A stretch of 64,000 nucleotides of DNA from Gottfriedia sp002574545 (GTDB taxonomy: Bacteria > Bacillota > Bacilli > Bacillales > Bacillaceae_G). The stretch is from the NCBI GenBank assembly GCA_052180195.1, contig CP197469.1; one strand, 5' to 3'. Every line of letters starts with the position of its first letter. Positions within the stretch are counted from its first letter, which is position 1. The notes under the pieces are model-generated. The model saw only the letters and a program-made list of their open reading frames with translations, was not told the DNA's origin and searched no databases. Position numbers and translations under genes: made by a program. Of the stretch, positions 8,213-17,020 are shown one piece after another.

Positions 8213-9919
8213 TTGAAAATGAAAAAAGAGAAAAGAATGAGAAGAAAAGCAATTCCAGCAGTAATGGCATTAACTGTGGCATTTAGTGGGGGATTAACAA
8301 CTTTACCTTCATTTGTAAATGTAAAAGCAAGTGCAGCAACAATTAATCAAGCGTTAAGTAAGGAAGAGGTTGTAAAAGCATACTTGAATTCTAAGGTAAA
8401 AAATCTTGCTAGATCAGGTTCTGGATGGGAACAATTTAAGATTGTAAGTGAAGAAGCTAACAGTGTGACTGATACTTACCATGTCAGAACAATTGAACAA
8501 TATAAAGGAATTCCGATTTATGGTTCAGGACAAACTGTAGCATTAGACGCAAATAATAATGTATATGCATCATTTGGTGATGTAACTCAAACATTATCTC
8601 GCGAAATTATTCCGACTGAAGCAACGATTACTGAGGAAGATGCTGTAGCAACTGCGAAAGAAAGAATCGATTCACAAATCGGAGCTGTTAAAAATTATGA
8701 TGGAATCGATACACAATTAATGATTTATCCATATAAAGGAAAGTATTGTTTAACGTATTTAGTTAAAGCTTCAACTTCTGTTCCAGCACCAGGATATTTC
8801 CACTATTTTATAGATGCGACCAATGGCGAAATCATTAATAGTTACAATGCAATTGATAATGTCGATGTGTCAAAACTTACAGTTACTACTGGAAGAGGCT
8901 TGGATGTCTTTGGTAAACTGCAAACTTTCCCAGTAGGAAAAGACGCATCAACTGGTTCTAGCTATTTATATGGAGGTTCAGTTACTGGTTCAACTATCGT
9001 ACCACTAGCAACATTTGATGCTCATCGCATGCCTGAAACTTCATTTATCATTTTATCAGCACTTTTAGGATTTACTGGATTTGAAGTAACAACGACAAGC
9101 CCGACAAATTTCTTCTATGACCCTGCTGCAGTATCAGCTCATGTTAATGCTGATAAAGTAAACAAATATTATCAAAATGTATTTAAGCGTAATAGCTTAG
9201 ATGATAAAGGTATGACTTTAATTAGTACAGTTCACGTTGGTGCTAAATGGAATAATGCAGCATGGAATGGTAAACAGATGTTATACGGAGATGGCGATGG
9301 AGTTGTTTTAGGTGCACTTTCTGGTGGGCTAGATGTGATTGGACATGAAATGACACATGGTGTGATTGAAAAGTCCGGCCTAGATTTAACGTATAGTGGT
9401 GAGTCAGGAGCTCTTAATGAGTCATTAGCAGATATCTTTGGAACATTCGTTCAAATCTATACAACAAAGGTAAACGAGTGGGAAATGGGAGAAGATGTTT
9501 ATACGCCAACTAAAGCAGGTGATGGTGGTCTTCGTTCATTAAGCGACCCTGGTTCAGTACGTATAAGCACGAAGTATATGCCTTCAGGTTACTATCCAGA
9601 TACTTATCAGGATCGATATTTAGGTACTGAAGATAATGGTGGGGTGCATATTAATAGTGGTATTAACAATAAAGCTGCATACTTAATTACACAAGGTGGT
9701 ACAAATAACGGCTATACGATTACTGGTGTTGGTGTAAATAATGCACAAAAAATTTACTACCAAGCTATGAAATATTTAACTGCCGATTCTAACTTTAAAG
9801 AAATGAGAGCAGCAGTAATTAGGGCTTCACGTGATTTCTTCCCAGATAAAAATGGAGTACCTTCTGCACAAACAAAAGCTGTTATGGATGCATATTCTTC
9901 TGTAGGTGTGTACGAATAA
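8213..9919 (+). CDS. Thermolysin-like neutral metalloprotease (M4, bacillolysin type)
   Basis: This is a secreted zinc endopeptidase of family M4, 568 residues as a preproprotein. A basic N-terminus and hydrophobic core form a signal peptide (to about residue 42). FTP and PepSY propeptide regions follow (about 50-215), then the M4 catalytic domains. The zinc motif is HEMTH with His378, catalytic Glu379 and His382. The third ligand is Glu403 in NESLAD, and the transition-state His lies in GGVHINSGINNKAAY. TTG 8213 was chosen over GTG 8204 because AAGGGG stands 8 bases ahead of it. An NprR-like regulator lies immediately downstream on the same strand, suggesting quorum-type control as for NprA in B. 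cereus; this is inferred. Confidence 0.93.
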   Translation: MKMKKEKRMRRKAIPAVMALTVAFSGGLTTLPSFVNVKASAATINQALSKEEVVKAYLNSKVKNLARSGSGWEQFKIVSEEANSVTDTYHVRTIEQYKGIPIYGSGQTVALDANNNVYASFGDVTQTLSREIIPTEATITEEDAVATAKERIDSQIGAVKNYDGIDTQLMIYPYKGKYCLTYLVKASTSVPAPGYFHYFIDATNGEIINSYNAIDNVDVSKLTVTTGRGLDVFGKLQTFPVGKDASTGSSYLYGGSVTGSTIVPLATFDAHRMPETSFIILSALLGFTGFEVTTTSPTNFFYDPAAVSAHVNADKVNKYYQNVFKRNSLDDKGMTLISTVHVGAKWNNAAWNGKQMLYGDGDGVVLGALSGGLDVIGHEMTHGVIEKSGLDLTYSGESGALNESLADIFGTFVQIYTTKVNEWEMGEDVYTPTKAGDGGLRSLSDPGSVRISTKYMPSGYYPDTYQDRYLGTEDNGGVHINSGINNKAAYLITQGGTNNGYTITGVGVNNAQKIYYQAMKYLTADSNFKEMRAAVIRASRDFFPDKNGVPSAQTKAVMDAYSSVGVYE

Positions 9920-9926
9920 CAAAATT

Positions 9927-9965
9927 AAACCATGAACTAGTTTTCCTGTTCATGGTTTTCTTGTT
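9927..9965 (+). terminator. Terminator of the neutral protease gene
   Basis: Arms AAACCATGAAC and GTTCATGGTTT enclose a 10-base loop, followed by T-rich sequence. It lies 7 bases after the protease stop. Confidence 0.85.
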
Positions 9966-10136
9966 AAATTTTTCCTATTTATTTTAAAATGTAGTATGAA
10001 AGTAGTATAAAAATACTATGTAATATGATTAATTTTTTCATTAAAATATCCTCATAAATTGTGTGAATAGCATGATGGAAACATAGTTGAATTATTGTAT
10101 ATTGAGTATAAGTTTTTTGGATAGGAGGAGCAATTA

Positions 10137-11396
10137 ATGGTCGAGGGAGAAGTTATAAAATTTTATCGTATTAAAGCCGGACTAACACAAGAAGAACTAG
10201 GAAAAGGAATCTGCTCTTCCAAGCACGTAGGAAAAATCGAAAGAGGGAATACATCTTATTCTTCTGAGATTATTACCTTGTTTTCTGAACGATTACAAAT
10301 TGATATTCGAAAAGAAATTGCTAACTTTGAAAGTCTTGGAAATAAATTGCAAAACTGGCATAAAGCAATTATTAAACTAAGAATGAAAGAAGTTGAATCA
10401 TTAAAAAAAGAGCTAGAAAAAAGCCTTTTTATCCATTCGTCAAAATATGATGCTTTGTATCAATTACTTCTTGCAAGATATTATCTTTTAAAGAATGACT
10501 ATAAAAATACTTATACAATTATTTTAAATATACAAAAAATCTATAAAGATCTACCTCCTTTTGAAAGAAATCTCCTTTTGCATGTAATAGGAATTTATTA
10601 TTTAAATAATTATAATAATTCAAGTACAGAGAATCATCATAAAGCAATACAAACATTAAAGAAGATTGATTTAAAAGAGTACGGAAATCCAGAATATTAC
10701 TATCATTTAGCAGTAGCATATGGATGGGCCGATTCTAAGGTGATGGCTTATGTATACGCAGAAAAATCGCTTAAATACTTTAAAGATACAAGTAATTATT
10801 TACGTGCCATAAATGCTGAATCAATTATGCTCCTACAATCAAGCAACGATGAGCACTTAGACTTTAAAAAATTGAAACAATCATATAAAAATTTGATTCA
10901 TGATAGTGAATCACTCAATGCACCAGATAAAACGGGAATGTTATTAAATAATTTTGCTTTGGAATATTTTAAACGAAAAGATTATGAAAAAGCTCAAAAA
11001 TATTATAAAGCAGCATTACAATTGGAAAAAAAGCCATCGGTCATTTATCTTCAACGACTGAACAATTATCTTAAAAGTTCATTTGAAGGTAAATTAATGC
11101 GTAAGTCAGCCTTATTAAATAGTGCTCAAAAAGGTCTAATCATCGCAAAGAATTTAAAAAATCAACACTATCAAATTCTTTTTACATTACTAATTTATTT
11201 GATTGAGAATAAAACGGATGAATATATTCAGTACATAGAAAAGACAGCTTTTCCATATTTTAAGTCACGTGATCATACTGTTTTCATTAAACGATATGGT
11301 AAAGTATTGTATGATTACTATGTAAAAGAAAAGGAGTTTGAAAAGGCAGTCGAAATGTCTAACTTCTTAATAAATCTTATTAAAATCAATAACTAA
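10137..11396 (+). CDS. RNPP-type (NprR-like) helix-turn-helix/TPR regulator
   Basis: This is a 419-residue cytoplasmic transcription regulator. The N-terminal XRE-type HTH (residues 3-60, with LTQEELGKGICSSKHVGKIERG) is followed by an all-helical region of tetratricopeptide repeats (about 70-415; for example YFKRKDYEKAQKYYKAAL). That architecture and length match NprR/PlcR-type receptors that bind exported, re-imported peptides. An ATG start follows AGGAGG by 8 bases. It is about 40% identical by eye to the regulator at 49060-50319. It follows a secreted M4 protease, the usual NprR target context. I found no small pro-peptide gene just downstream, so the cognate ligand is unknown. Confidence 0.85.
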   Translation: MVEGEVIKFYRIKAGLTQEELGKGICSSKHVGKIERGNTSYSSEIITLFSERLQIDIRKEIANFESLGNKLQNWHKAIIKLRMKEVESLKKELEKSLFIHSSKYDALYQLLLARYYLLKNDYKNTYTIILNIQKIYKDLPPFERNLLLHVIGIYYLNNYNNSSTENHHKAIQTLKKIDLKEYGNPEYYYHLAVAYGWADSKVMAYVYAEKSLKYFKDTSNYLRAINAESIMLLQSSNDEHLDFKKLKQSYKNLIHDSESLNAPDKTGMLLNNFALEYFKRKDYEKAQKYYKAALQLEKKPSVIYLQRLNNYLKSSFEGKLMRKSALLNSAQKGLIIAKNLKNQHYQILFTLLIYLIENKTDEYIQYIEKTAFPYFKSRDHTVFIKRYGKVLYDYYVKEKEFEKAVEMSNFLINLIKINN

Positions 11397-11430
11397 AGGA
11401 CTGTTATAAGGCAGTTCCTTAGTTTTAAAT
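11396..11430 (+). terminator. Probable terminator of the first NprR-like regulator
   Basis: Arms AAGGACTG and CAGTTCCTT (one bulge) have an 8-base loop and are followed by AGTTTT. The hairpin starts at the stop codon. Confidence 0.65.
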
Positions 11431-11550
11431 AAAATTTAAAAAAATAATAGAATAGTGCATTACATTCTCAATTAAAAACATATATTTAATACAAACTTAT
11501 TCTCAAAAGTTTAATGTCAATAGATTGAACTTAATGGTAATAGGGGGTGA

Positions 11551-12078
11551 ATGTATATCACTAAGGATTTTTTAACTGACCAAAATTTTGTTATTAATGC
11601 AGGAAATATTCCCTCTATACAAGCAGGTACATATTCCACTCGGCCGGACAATCCTAAAACAGGTAGCATTTTTTTAGATACAAAGTATCGTATTTTTTAT
11701 CGATACAATGGTTCAAAGTGGGAAGCTCTAATTACAAATGTCAATATTGGAGCTTTAGGTTTGTCAGATCCATCAGCTCTATCAACTGCATCAACAACAT
11801 CAACAACATCTACTCTTTTAAAAACTACAAATCATTTATTTTTCGCCGTATCAGACGGTTTAAGGAAAATTTATACGAGTCGTGACGGAATAGAGGAGTA
11901 TGGTATAACAACGATCAGGTCACCAGATGAGGTTTCCTATATAAATTTGTTTATTAATGGCATGCTTCAGCCAACTGTAAATTATAAAATTGAACGTGGT
12001 AAGTTGACTCTGCTCACGGAAGATATTCCATTAAAAGGTACAATCATAATCATTCAATTTATCTCTATATTTTTTTGA
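11551..12078 (+). CDS. DUF4183-like protein
   Basis: This 175-residue protein has no signal peptide. The C-terminal half (about 90-175) contains FFAVSDGLRKIYTSRDG and YINLFINGMLQPTVNY, the YxNxxINGxLQ pattern also found in the convergent gene at 12171-12554 and typical of DUF4183 proteins. A Thr/Ser-rich linker (STASTTSTTST) lies near residue 80. The N-terminal part has a beta-rich RPDNPKTGSIFLDTKYRIFYRYNGSKW segment resembling a phage tail or collar surface domain. GGGGGTGA abuts the ATG. DUF4183 proteins often occur beside spore-surface or collagen-like protein genes, so a surface role is possible. The function is unknown. Confidence 0.6.
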   Translation: MYITKDFLTDQNFVINAGNIPSIQAGTYSTRPDNPKTGSIFLDTKYRIFYRYNGSKWEALITNVNIGALGLSDPSALSTASTTSTTSTLLKTTNHLFFAVSDGLRKIYTSRDGIEEYGITTIRSPDEVSYINLFINGMLQPTVNYKIERGKLTLLTEDIPLKGTIIIIQFISIFF

Positions 12079-12129
12079 TGGTTGATTGATTAGAAGTTAT
12101 AAAATACAATACTAAATAAAAATAGATTC

Positions 12130-12162
12130 AAAAAAAGTTCCTTTTTTAGGAACTTTTTTTTG
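12130..12162. terminator. Bidirectional terminator between the DUF4183 genes
   Basis: AAAAAAGTTCC and GGAACTTTTTT arms enclose a 7-base loop. The hairpin is placed symmetrically between the two convergent genes. Confidence 0.8.
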
Positions 12163-12170
12163 AGCAATTA

Positions 12171-12554
12171 TTATGTTGAAACAGTAATATCAGAAGTCGG
12201 TGCAAAACTTACTATTTCTAACACAATTGGAGTGTCAGCTAAAATTCCGTCTCCTCCAGCAGGTACAGTAATCGCTAATGAGCCAACACCCGTTTCTCCA
12301 GGAGTATAAGCTGAGATACCACTCATTTGTAAAACACCGTTAATGTAGACATTAAAGTAGCTATTATTTGTCGGTAATGTCGGCAGTGTAGTAACTGCAG
12401 CGCCAGTATCAGTTAAAAAGTCAGCTGCGTCAATTGTTAAAGTTGCACTAGCTGCTGTAGAAGTGGTTGTAACATAGAAGAATCTTGAATCTGTTGGGAC
12501 AGTTTCAATAGTTGAAGAAGCAGAAACTAGAATTTTCATTAGTTGAAGTGCCAT
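12171..12554 (-). CDS. DUF4183-like protein
   Basis: This is a 127-residue protein starting MALQLMKILVSASS at 12554, behind AAAGGAG; the frame stays open upstream but without a ribosome site. It is rich in Thr, Ala and Val with the core SYFNVYINGVLQMSG, matching the DUF4183 pattern shared with its convergent neighbour. Predicted structure is mainly beta strand. There is no signal peptide and no Cys. DUF4183 members are known from Bacillus spore or surface loci, sometimes fused to collagen-like repeats, which are absent here. The function is unknown. The pair may have arisen by duplication followed by acquisition of a different N-terminal domain in the larger copy. Confidence 0.65.
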   Translation of the reverse strand: MALQLMKILVSASSTIETVPTDSRFFYVTTTSTAASATLTIDAADFLTDTGAAVTTLPTLPTNNSYFNVYINGVLQMSGISAYTPGETGVGSLAITVPAGGDGILADTPIVLEIVSFAPTSDITVST

Positions 12555-12699
12555 TTGGATATGCTCCTTTCTATTATAAATGACTTTTTTCGAAAGGTTG
12601 TTGTTTATAAACCGATCTTTAAAACACACAGTAAAAATAGAAGCAATTTGTAAACAAGGTGGGGTTTTTGTAGGAGTAACAGAAAAAAAGTGAAAATTT

Positions 12700-12738
12700 G
12701 AGATACCCTTCCGAGTCAATCCACTGGGCATCTCTTTT
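12700..12738 (+). terminator. Orphan terminator-like hairpin
   Basis: GAGATACCC and GGGCATCTC arms (one A-C mismatch) enclose a 17-base loop, followed by TTTT on the + strand. No + strand gene lies upstream without its own terminator. It may end a small RNA or an antisense transcript of the DUF4183 leader. Confidence 0.4.
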
Positions 12739-12962
12739 AAGGGCAACAAGATTTACGAAATCAGTCATTATAAACTACATAATAATTCTATGTTAAAAAT
12801 GACAGAAATGTATGGGGGACAAACTATATTACAAAAATTTTTTTAATTATTTAATCATACATTAGTATTTCGGCCCATGAAAAATACAAAAAGGATATTA
12901 ATATTGAAATATGATATGATTTTTTAAATAATTGTACTAATTTTAAAGAATGGGGTTAAGTT

Positions 12963-13640
12963 ATGATTCGAATTTTAATTGTAGATGATGATTCTCATAT
13001 AAGGGAGTTACTGAAAATGTATTTACAATCTGAAGGCTATACGACATTTGAAGCGGCTAATGGAGACGAAGCTTCTATATTGCTTGAAAATCAACAAATA
13101 AATTTAGCAATCGTAGATATAATGATGCCTGGTAAAGATGGGTATCAGCTATGTGAAGAAATAAGAGAGTATTATGATTTTCCTGTAATATTATTAACTG
13201 CAAAAAGCGAGCTTTCTGATAAAGAAAAAGGGTTTGCAGTAGGCACAGATGATTATTTGACCAAGCCTTTTGAACCAAAAGAAATTCTTTTCCGGATTAA
13301 GGCGCTATTAAGAAGATACAATATGATTAGTGCTCAAAAAATAAAACTGAACGAAACGGTTATCGATCGAAAAAGCTATGAAGTGTATTGTAATGGAAAA
13401 TTACTGATGCTCCCGATGAAGGAATTTGAATTATTGTCTCAATTGGCAAGTTATCCGGATCGACTATTTACACGTGATGAGTTGATCCAATTAATTTGGG
13501 GGGCTGATTTTGAAGGTGATGACCGTACGATAAATGTTCATATAAAACGATTACGTGAGAGGTTTTCTACTTTAACGGATGACTTTAGTATAAAAACAGT
13601 TCGAGGTGTTGGTTATAAATTGGAGGTCAAAAGAAAGTGA
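12963..13640 (+). CDS. hssR: Heme-responsive response regulator HssR
   Basis: This is an OmpR-family response regulator of 225 residues. The receiver domain (1-115) has the acidic pocket DDD at 8-10 and phospho-acceptor Asp52, and DDYLTKPFEP carries the conserved Lys. A winged-helix DNA-binding domain occupies about 125-222. The next gene is unmistakably HssS-like and hrtBA follow, so this is HssR, which activates heme efflux. The stop overlaps the GTG start of hssS by 4 bases, coupling translation. Its predicted target is the 11-bp-period direct repeat at 15045-15064 ahead of hrtB. Confidence 0.9.
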   Translation: MIRILIVDDDSHIRELLKMYLQSEGYTTFEAANGDEASILLENQQINLAIVDIMMPGKDGYQLCEEIREYYDFPVILLTAKSELSDKEKGFAVGTDDYLTKPFEPKEILFRIKALLRRYNMISAQKIKLNETVIDRKSYEVYCNGKLLMLPMKEFELLSQLASYPDRLFTRDELIQLIWGADFEGDDRTINVHIKRLRERFSTLTDDFSIKTVRGVGYKLEVKRK

Positions 13641-15025
13641 AAACTTTATACATAAGAATTGTTCTCACAATCCTCGGTGTAATGATTTGTAGCAGTTTAT
13701 TGGCTTTCTTTCTTTCAAACGTGTATTACCACTATAATCTAAAACCTTATAATGATAAAAAATTAACTAAAATGGCTTTAGACGTTGGTAAGTTTTATGA
13801 AAAAAATAATGAAATCGAATTAAGAAATTACTTAAATAGTATTAGTAAATTGGGATATCAAATTCTATTAGTAGATCAACGAGGAAATCAATCCTTTTAT
13901 GGTAGTACTTTTAGAGAAAAGAAACTTGATGAAAAAGTGATTGATTCTGTTTTAAATGGGAAGGTCTATCATGGTATTGCCGAATTTCCAACATCATTAT
14001 TTGTGACCGGTTTTTTTGATAATACTTTGAGTAATACAGTTGGCGTCCCTATTAAATCTAGTAATCAGCATTTGGCTCTTTTTATGCGTCCAAATGTACA
14101 GCTTCAATTTGGTGAATTGCGAATTCTCTTTTCCATTCTCCTTCTACTGACAATTGTATTAAGTATCATATTTGTTCTAGTTAGTACAAGATATATTGTA
14201 AAACCGATTACTAAATTAACTGAAGCAACTAAAAAAATTGCAGAAGGAAAATATAATGTTCAATTGCAAATTAAACGACAAGACGAAATTGGAAAACTTG
14301 CTAATCACTTTTCGCATATGTCACAAAGATTAGGACAAATTGAAGCGATGCGACAAGAGTTTGTTTCGAATGTATCTCATGAAATTCAATCACCACTTGC
14401 ATCAATACAAGGGTTTTCACAGTCACTACAAACTGAAAAATTAACCGAAGAGCAAAAGAATCATTACTTATCGATTATAGAAGAAGAAAGTAAGAGAATG
14501 TCCTTGTTAAGTAAACAATTATTAACATTAGCTGCATTGGACAAGGAAGAAAGTATAATGCAAAAAACAACCTTTGATGTTGCCGAACAAATTAAACAAG
14601 TCGTTTTTACTACTGAATGGAGTTGGAGAAACAAAGAGTTAGCTATTGATTTGGAATTGCCACAAACTTATGTGTTCGCTGACAAGAATCTACTGCATCA
14701 AGTTTGGACAAACCTAATGACCAATAGCATTAAATTTAATCATGAAGGTGGGTCAATCTCTATAAAACTGAGTAGTAATGAAGAGACTGTTCAAATTGAA
14801 TTTCAAGATACTGGAATTGGTATTTCCGAAAAGGATTTACAACAAATATTTAATCGTTTTTTTATTGCAGATAAAGCAAGAAATCGAAAAGAATCCAGTA
14901 GTGGATTAGGATTAGCGATTGTTAAACAAATCATTGAATTACATAATGGGCATATAGAAGTAAGTAGTAAAGTAGGCAATGGAACCAAATTTCATCTAAC
15001 CATACCTAAAATAAAAGAGGTCTGA
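13637..15025 (+). CDS. hssS: Heme sensor histidine kinase HssS
   Basis: This is a membrane histidine kinase, 462 residues, close to the Staphylococcus HssS length. Two membrane helices (about 5-27 and 162-185) bracket an extracellular sensor. The sensor has family-specific stretches such as NVYYHYNLK and ALFVTGFFDN. HAMP follows (about 186-238), then HisKA with phospho-acceptor His248 in SHEIQSPL, then HATPase with N, G1 (DTGIGIS) and G2 (SGLGLAI) boxes. It senses heme stress at the membrane and phosphorylates HssR. It starts with GTG overlapping hssR. The two-component genes and hrtBA run in the same direction here, unlike the divergent order in S. aureus. Confidence 0.92.
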   Translation: MKTLYIRIVLTILGVMICSSLLAFFLSNVYYHYNLKPYNDKKLTKMALDVGKFYEKNNEIELRNYLNSISKLGYQILLVDQRGNQSFYGSTFREKKLDEKVIDSVLNGKVYHGIAEFPTSLFVTGFFDNTLSNTVGVPIKSSNQHLALFMRPNVQLQFGELRILFSILLLLTIVLSIIFVLVSTRYIVKPITKLTEATKKIAEGKYNVQLQIKRQDEIGKLANHFSHMSQRLGQIEAMRQEFVSNVSHEIQSPLASIQGFSQSLQTEKLTEEQKNHYLSIIEEESKRMSLLSKQLLTLAALDKEESIMQKTTFDVAEQIKQVVFTTEWSWRNKELAIDLELPQTYVFADKNLLHQVWTNLMTNSIKFNHEGGSISIKLSSNEETVQIEFQDTGIGISEKDLQQIFNRFFIADKARNRKESSSGLGLAIVKQIIELHNGHIEVSSKVGNGTKFHLTIPKIKEV

Positions 15026-15044
15026 TTTATAATTGTAATCGACT

Positions 15045-15064
15045 GTTCACCTGTTGTTCATCTA
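15045..15064 (+). promoter_or_regulatory. Predicted HssR direct-repeat operator
   Basis: GTTCACCTG, then TT, then GTTCATCTA: two 9-bp half-sites with an 11-bp period, as in the known HssR site (GTTCATATT, two bases, GTTCATATT). It lies about 85 bases upstream of the hrtB start, and a TATACT -10 candidate is at 15072-15077. Confidence 0.7.
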
Positions 15065-15149
15065 ACATTCCTATACTTTAAATTACAAAGAGTGATTCTT
15101 TTATTTACACTCTATAAAATTTAGTCAAGTTAAAGGAGATGAATGACAG

Positions 15150-16235
15150 GTGTTTCTTGCTTTAAGAGAATTCAAACACGCAAAATTACGTTTTTTATTA
15201 ATTAGTCTAATCATGATCCTTATATCATTTTTAGTTTTATTCGTTTCAGGATTAGCGAAAGGTTTATCTTTTGATAATGCTTCTTCTATTGATAGCATGG
15301 CTTCAAACTATTTTGTTTTACAACAGGACTCGGGAAAACAAATTAATCATTCAATGTTAACGGAAAATCAAATAAATGAAGTTCAGAGGTTTGTTGGTGA
15401 GGAAAATTCCACTACTTTAGGCGTTCAAATGACTACGTTTCTAAAGGATGGCACATCTAAAAAAATTGATGTTACATTATTTGGAATTGATGTGAATGGA
15501 TTGGCTGCTCCGAAGGTAATTGAAGGAGATATGATTAATAATTCAACAAAGAATGAAGTTGTAGGAGATATTTCTTTGAAAGAAAAAGGAATCAAACTTG
15601 GGGACAGTATTTCTGATCAAATCTCGGGTAGAGAATTTAAGGTTATTGGATTTACAGAGAATCAATCATATAGTCATGCACCGGTTATTCATATGAATTA
15701 CAAAGAGTGGTCGATGGTGAATAGTAAGAATTCAATGAATGTAATCGCGTTAAAAACAAATGAAAATACTGCAAAACAGATAAATGAAAAAGTCTCTGGT
15801 GTAGAAGTAATTAATAAAAATCAAACATTAAAAGGCATACCTGGTTATAAAGAAGAACAGGGTTCTTTACTAATGATGATCGTTTTTCTATTCTTTATCG
15901 GGGCATTTGTGTTAGCAGTCTTTTTCTATATCGTTACGATTCAAAAAATCAATCAATTTGGCGTGCTAAAAGCAATTGGTTCAAAAACTAGTTATTTAGC
16001 TAAGAATATTATTTTTCAAGTTTTAACACTCACACTTTTAAGTCTATTGATAAGTATTTCAATCACATTTGGATTATCTAAAGTATTGCCAGCCGACTTA
16101 CCTTTTGTATTTGATGCGCAGTTAATTATCGGAAGTTCATTATTATTCTTAATTGTAGCAATAGTAGGCTCATTAATATCTTTACTAAAAGTAGTAAAAA
16201 TTGATGCAATTGAAGCAATAGGGAGGGCTTTTTAA
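15150..16235 (+). CDS. hrtB: Heme efflux ABC permease HrtB
   Basis: This is an FtsX/MacB-type permease of 361 residues. One N-terminal membrane helix (about 17-38), a large extracytoplasmic domain (about 40-235) and three C-terminal helices form the standard four-helix fold. The N-terminus MFLALREFKHAKLRF is typical of HrtB. Together with HrtA it clears toxic heme from the membrane. GTG 15150 has AAAGGAG 11 bases ahead; the two nearby ATGs are out of frame. The stop overlaps the hrtA start by one base. It is probably transcribed from the HssR-dependent promoter just upstream. Confidence 0.9.
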   Translation: MFLALREFKHAKLRFLLISLIMILISFLVLFVSGLAKGLSFDNASSIDSMASNYFVLQQDSGKQINHSMLTENQINEVQRFVGEENSTTLGVQMTTFLKDGTSKKIDVTLFGIDVNGLAAPKVIEGDMINNSTKNEVVGDISLKEKGIKLGDSISDQISGREFKVIGFTENQSYSHAPVIHMNYKEWSMVNSKNSMNVIALKTNENTAKQINEKVSGVEVINKNQTLKGIPGYKEEQGSLLMMIVFLFFIGAFVLAVFFYIVTIQKINQFGVLKAIGSKTSYLAKNIIFQVLTLTLLSLLISISITFGLSKVLPADLPFVFDAQLIIGSSLLFLIVAIVGSLISLLKVVKIDAIEAIGRAF

Positions 16236-16918
16236 TGAGTAATAAACTAGTACTAGAAAATATTAGCAAAACATACAATGACGGAGATTCTTTAGCAACA
16301 ACGGTACTAGATCATGTTTCCATTCAAGTAAAGGCAGGTGAACTAGTAGCAGTTGTAGGTCCGTCTGGCTCAGGTAAAAGTACTTTTCTTTCAATAGCAG
16401 GAGCATTACTATCTCCGACTAGTGGGAAAATTTTAATAGACGATATTGAAATAAGTAATCTCCCAGCTAATAAGTTGAATGAATTTAGACTATCTAAAAT
16501 CGGATTCATTTTTCAAATGTCTAATTTAATCCCATATTTAACGGTTAAAGATCAGCTTCTATTAATTGCCGAATTAGCAGGAATAAAAAACAAAATTGCC
16601 GAGAAGAGAGCTAATGAACTACTTGAACAATTAGGATTATCAAAGAGGATGAAAAATTATCCAGAAAATTTATCAGGTGGAGAGAGACAAAGAGTAGCCA
16701 TTGCCAGAGCACTTATGAATGATCCAGAAGTAATCTTTGCTGACGAACCTACAGCTAGTCTCGATTCTGAAAGAGGAAGAACTGTCGTAGAAATGCTATC
16801 TAAAGAAGTGAAGCGAAGACAAAAAGCTGCGATAATGGTTACTCATGATAAAAGGATGCTAGATTTATGTGATCGTGTTGTTTATATTGAAAATGGAAAA
16901 CTTACTGAACAAATTTAA
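16235..16918 (+). CDS. hrtA: Heme efflux ABC ATPase HrtA
   Basis: This is an ABC ATPase of the MacB/LolD subfamily, 227 residues. Walker A is GPSGSGKST (about 42-50), the signature is LSGGERQRVAIARAL (about 146-160), and Walker B is VIFADEPTASLD (about 164-175), with a switch His in VTHD. It partners HrtB. The ATG overlaps the hrtB stop and AGGGAGGG lies ahead. A terminator hairpin follows directly. Confidence 0.92.
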   Translation: MSNKLVLENISKTYNDGDSLATTVLDHVSIQVKAGELVAVVGPSGSGKSTFLSIAGALLSPTSGKILIDDIEISNLPANKLNEFRLSKIGFIFQMSNLIPYLTVKDQLLLIAELAGIKNKIAEKRANELLEQLGLSKRMKNYPENLSGGERQRVAIARALMNDPEVIFADEPTASLDSERGRTVVEMLSKEVKRRQKAAIMVTHDKRMLDLCDRVVYIENGKLTEQI

Positions 16919-16924
16919 GGAAGA

Positions 16925-16950
16925 CCCCGTTTTAATTGACGGTTTTTTCT
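16925..16950 (+). terminator. Terminator of hrtBA
   Basis: CCGT and ACGG arms (extendable by weak pairs) around an AT loop are followed by TTTTTT. It lies a few bases after the hrtA stop. The stem is short. Confidence 0.55.
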
Positions 16951-17000
16951 TATTGTACTTTTTAATATTATGGTAATGTAACTTACTCAATAAAAATAAT

Positions 17001-17020
17001 AAAGAACCCGTTCAAATCGA
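17001..17020 (+). repeat. Direct repeat, left copy, flanking the palindrome array
   Basis: AAAGAACCCGTTCAAATCGA occurs here and again, identical over 20 bases, at 17357-17376. There it forms the left arm and loop of the poxB terminator. Confidence 0.85.
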
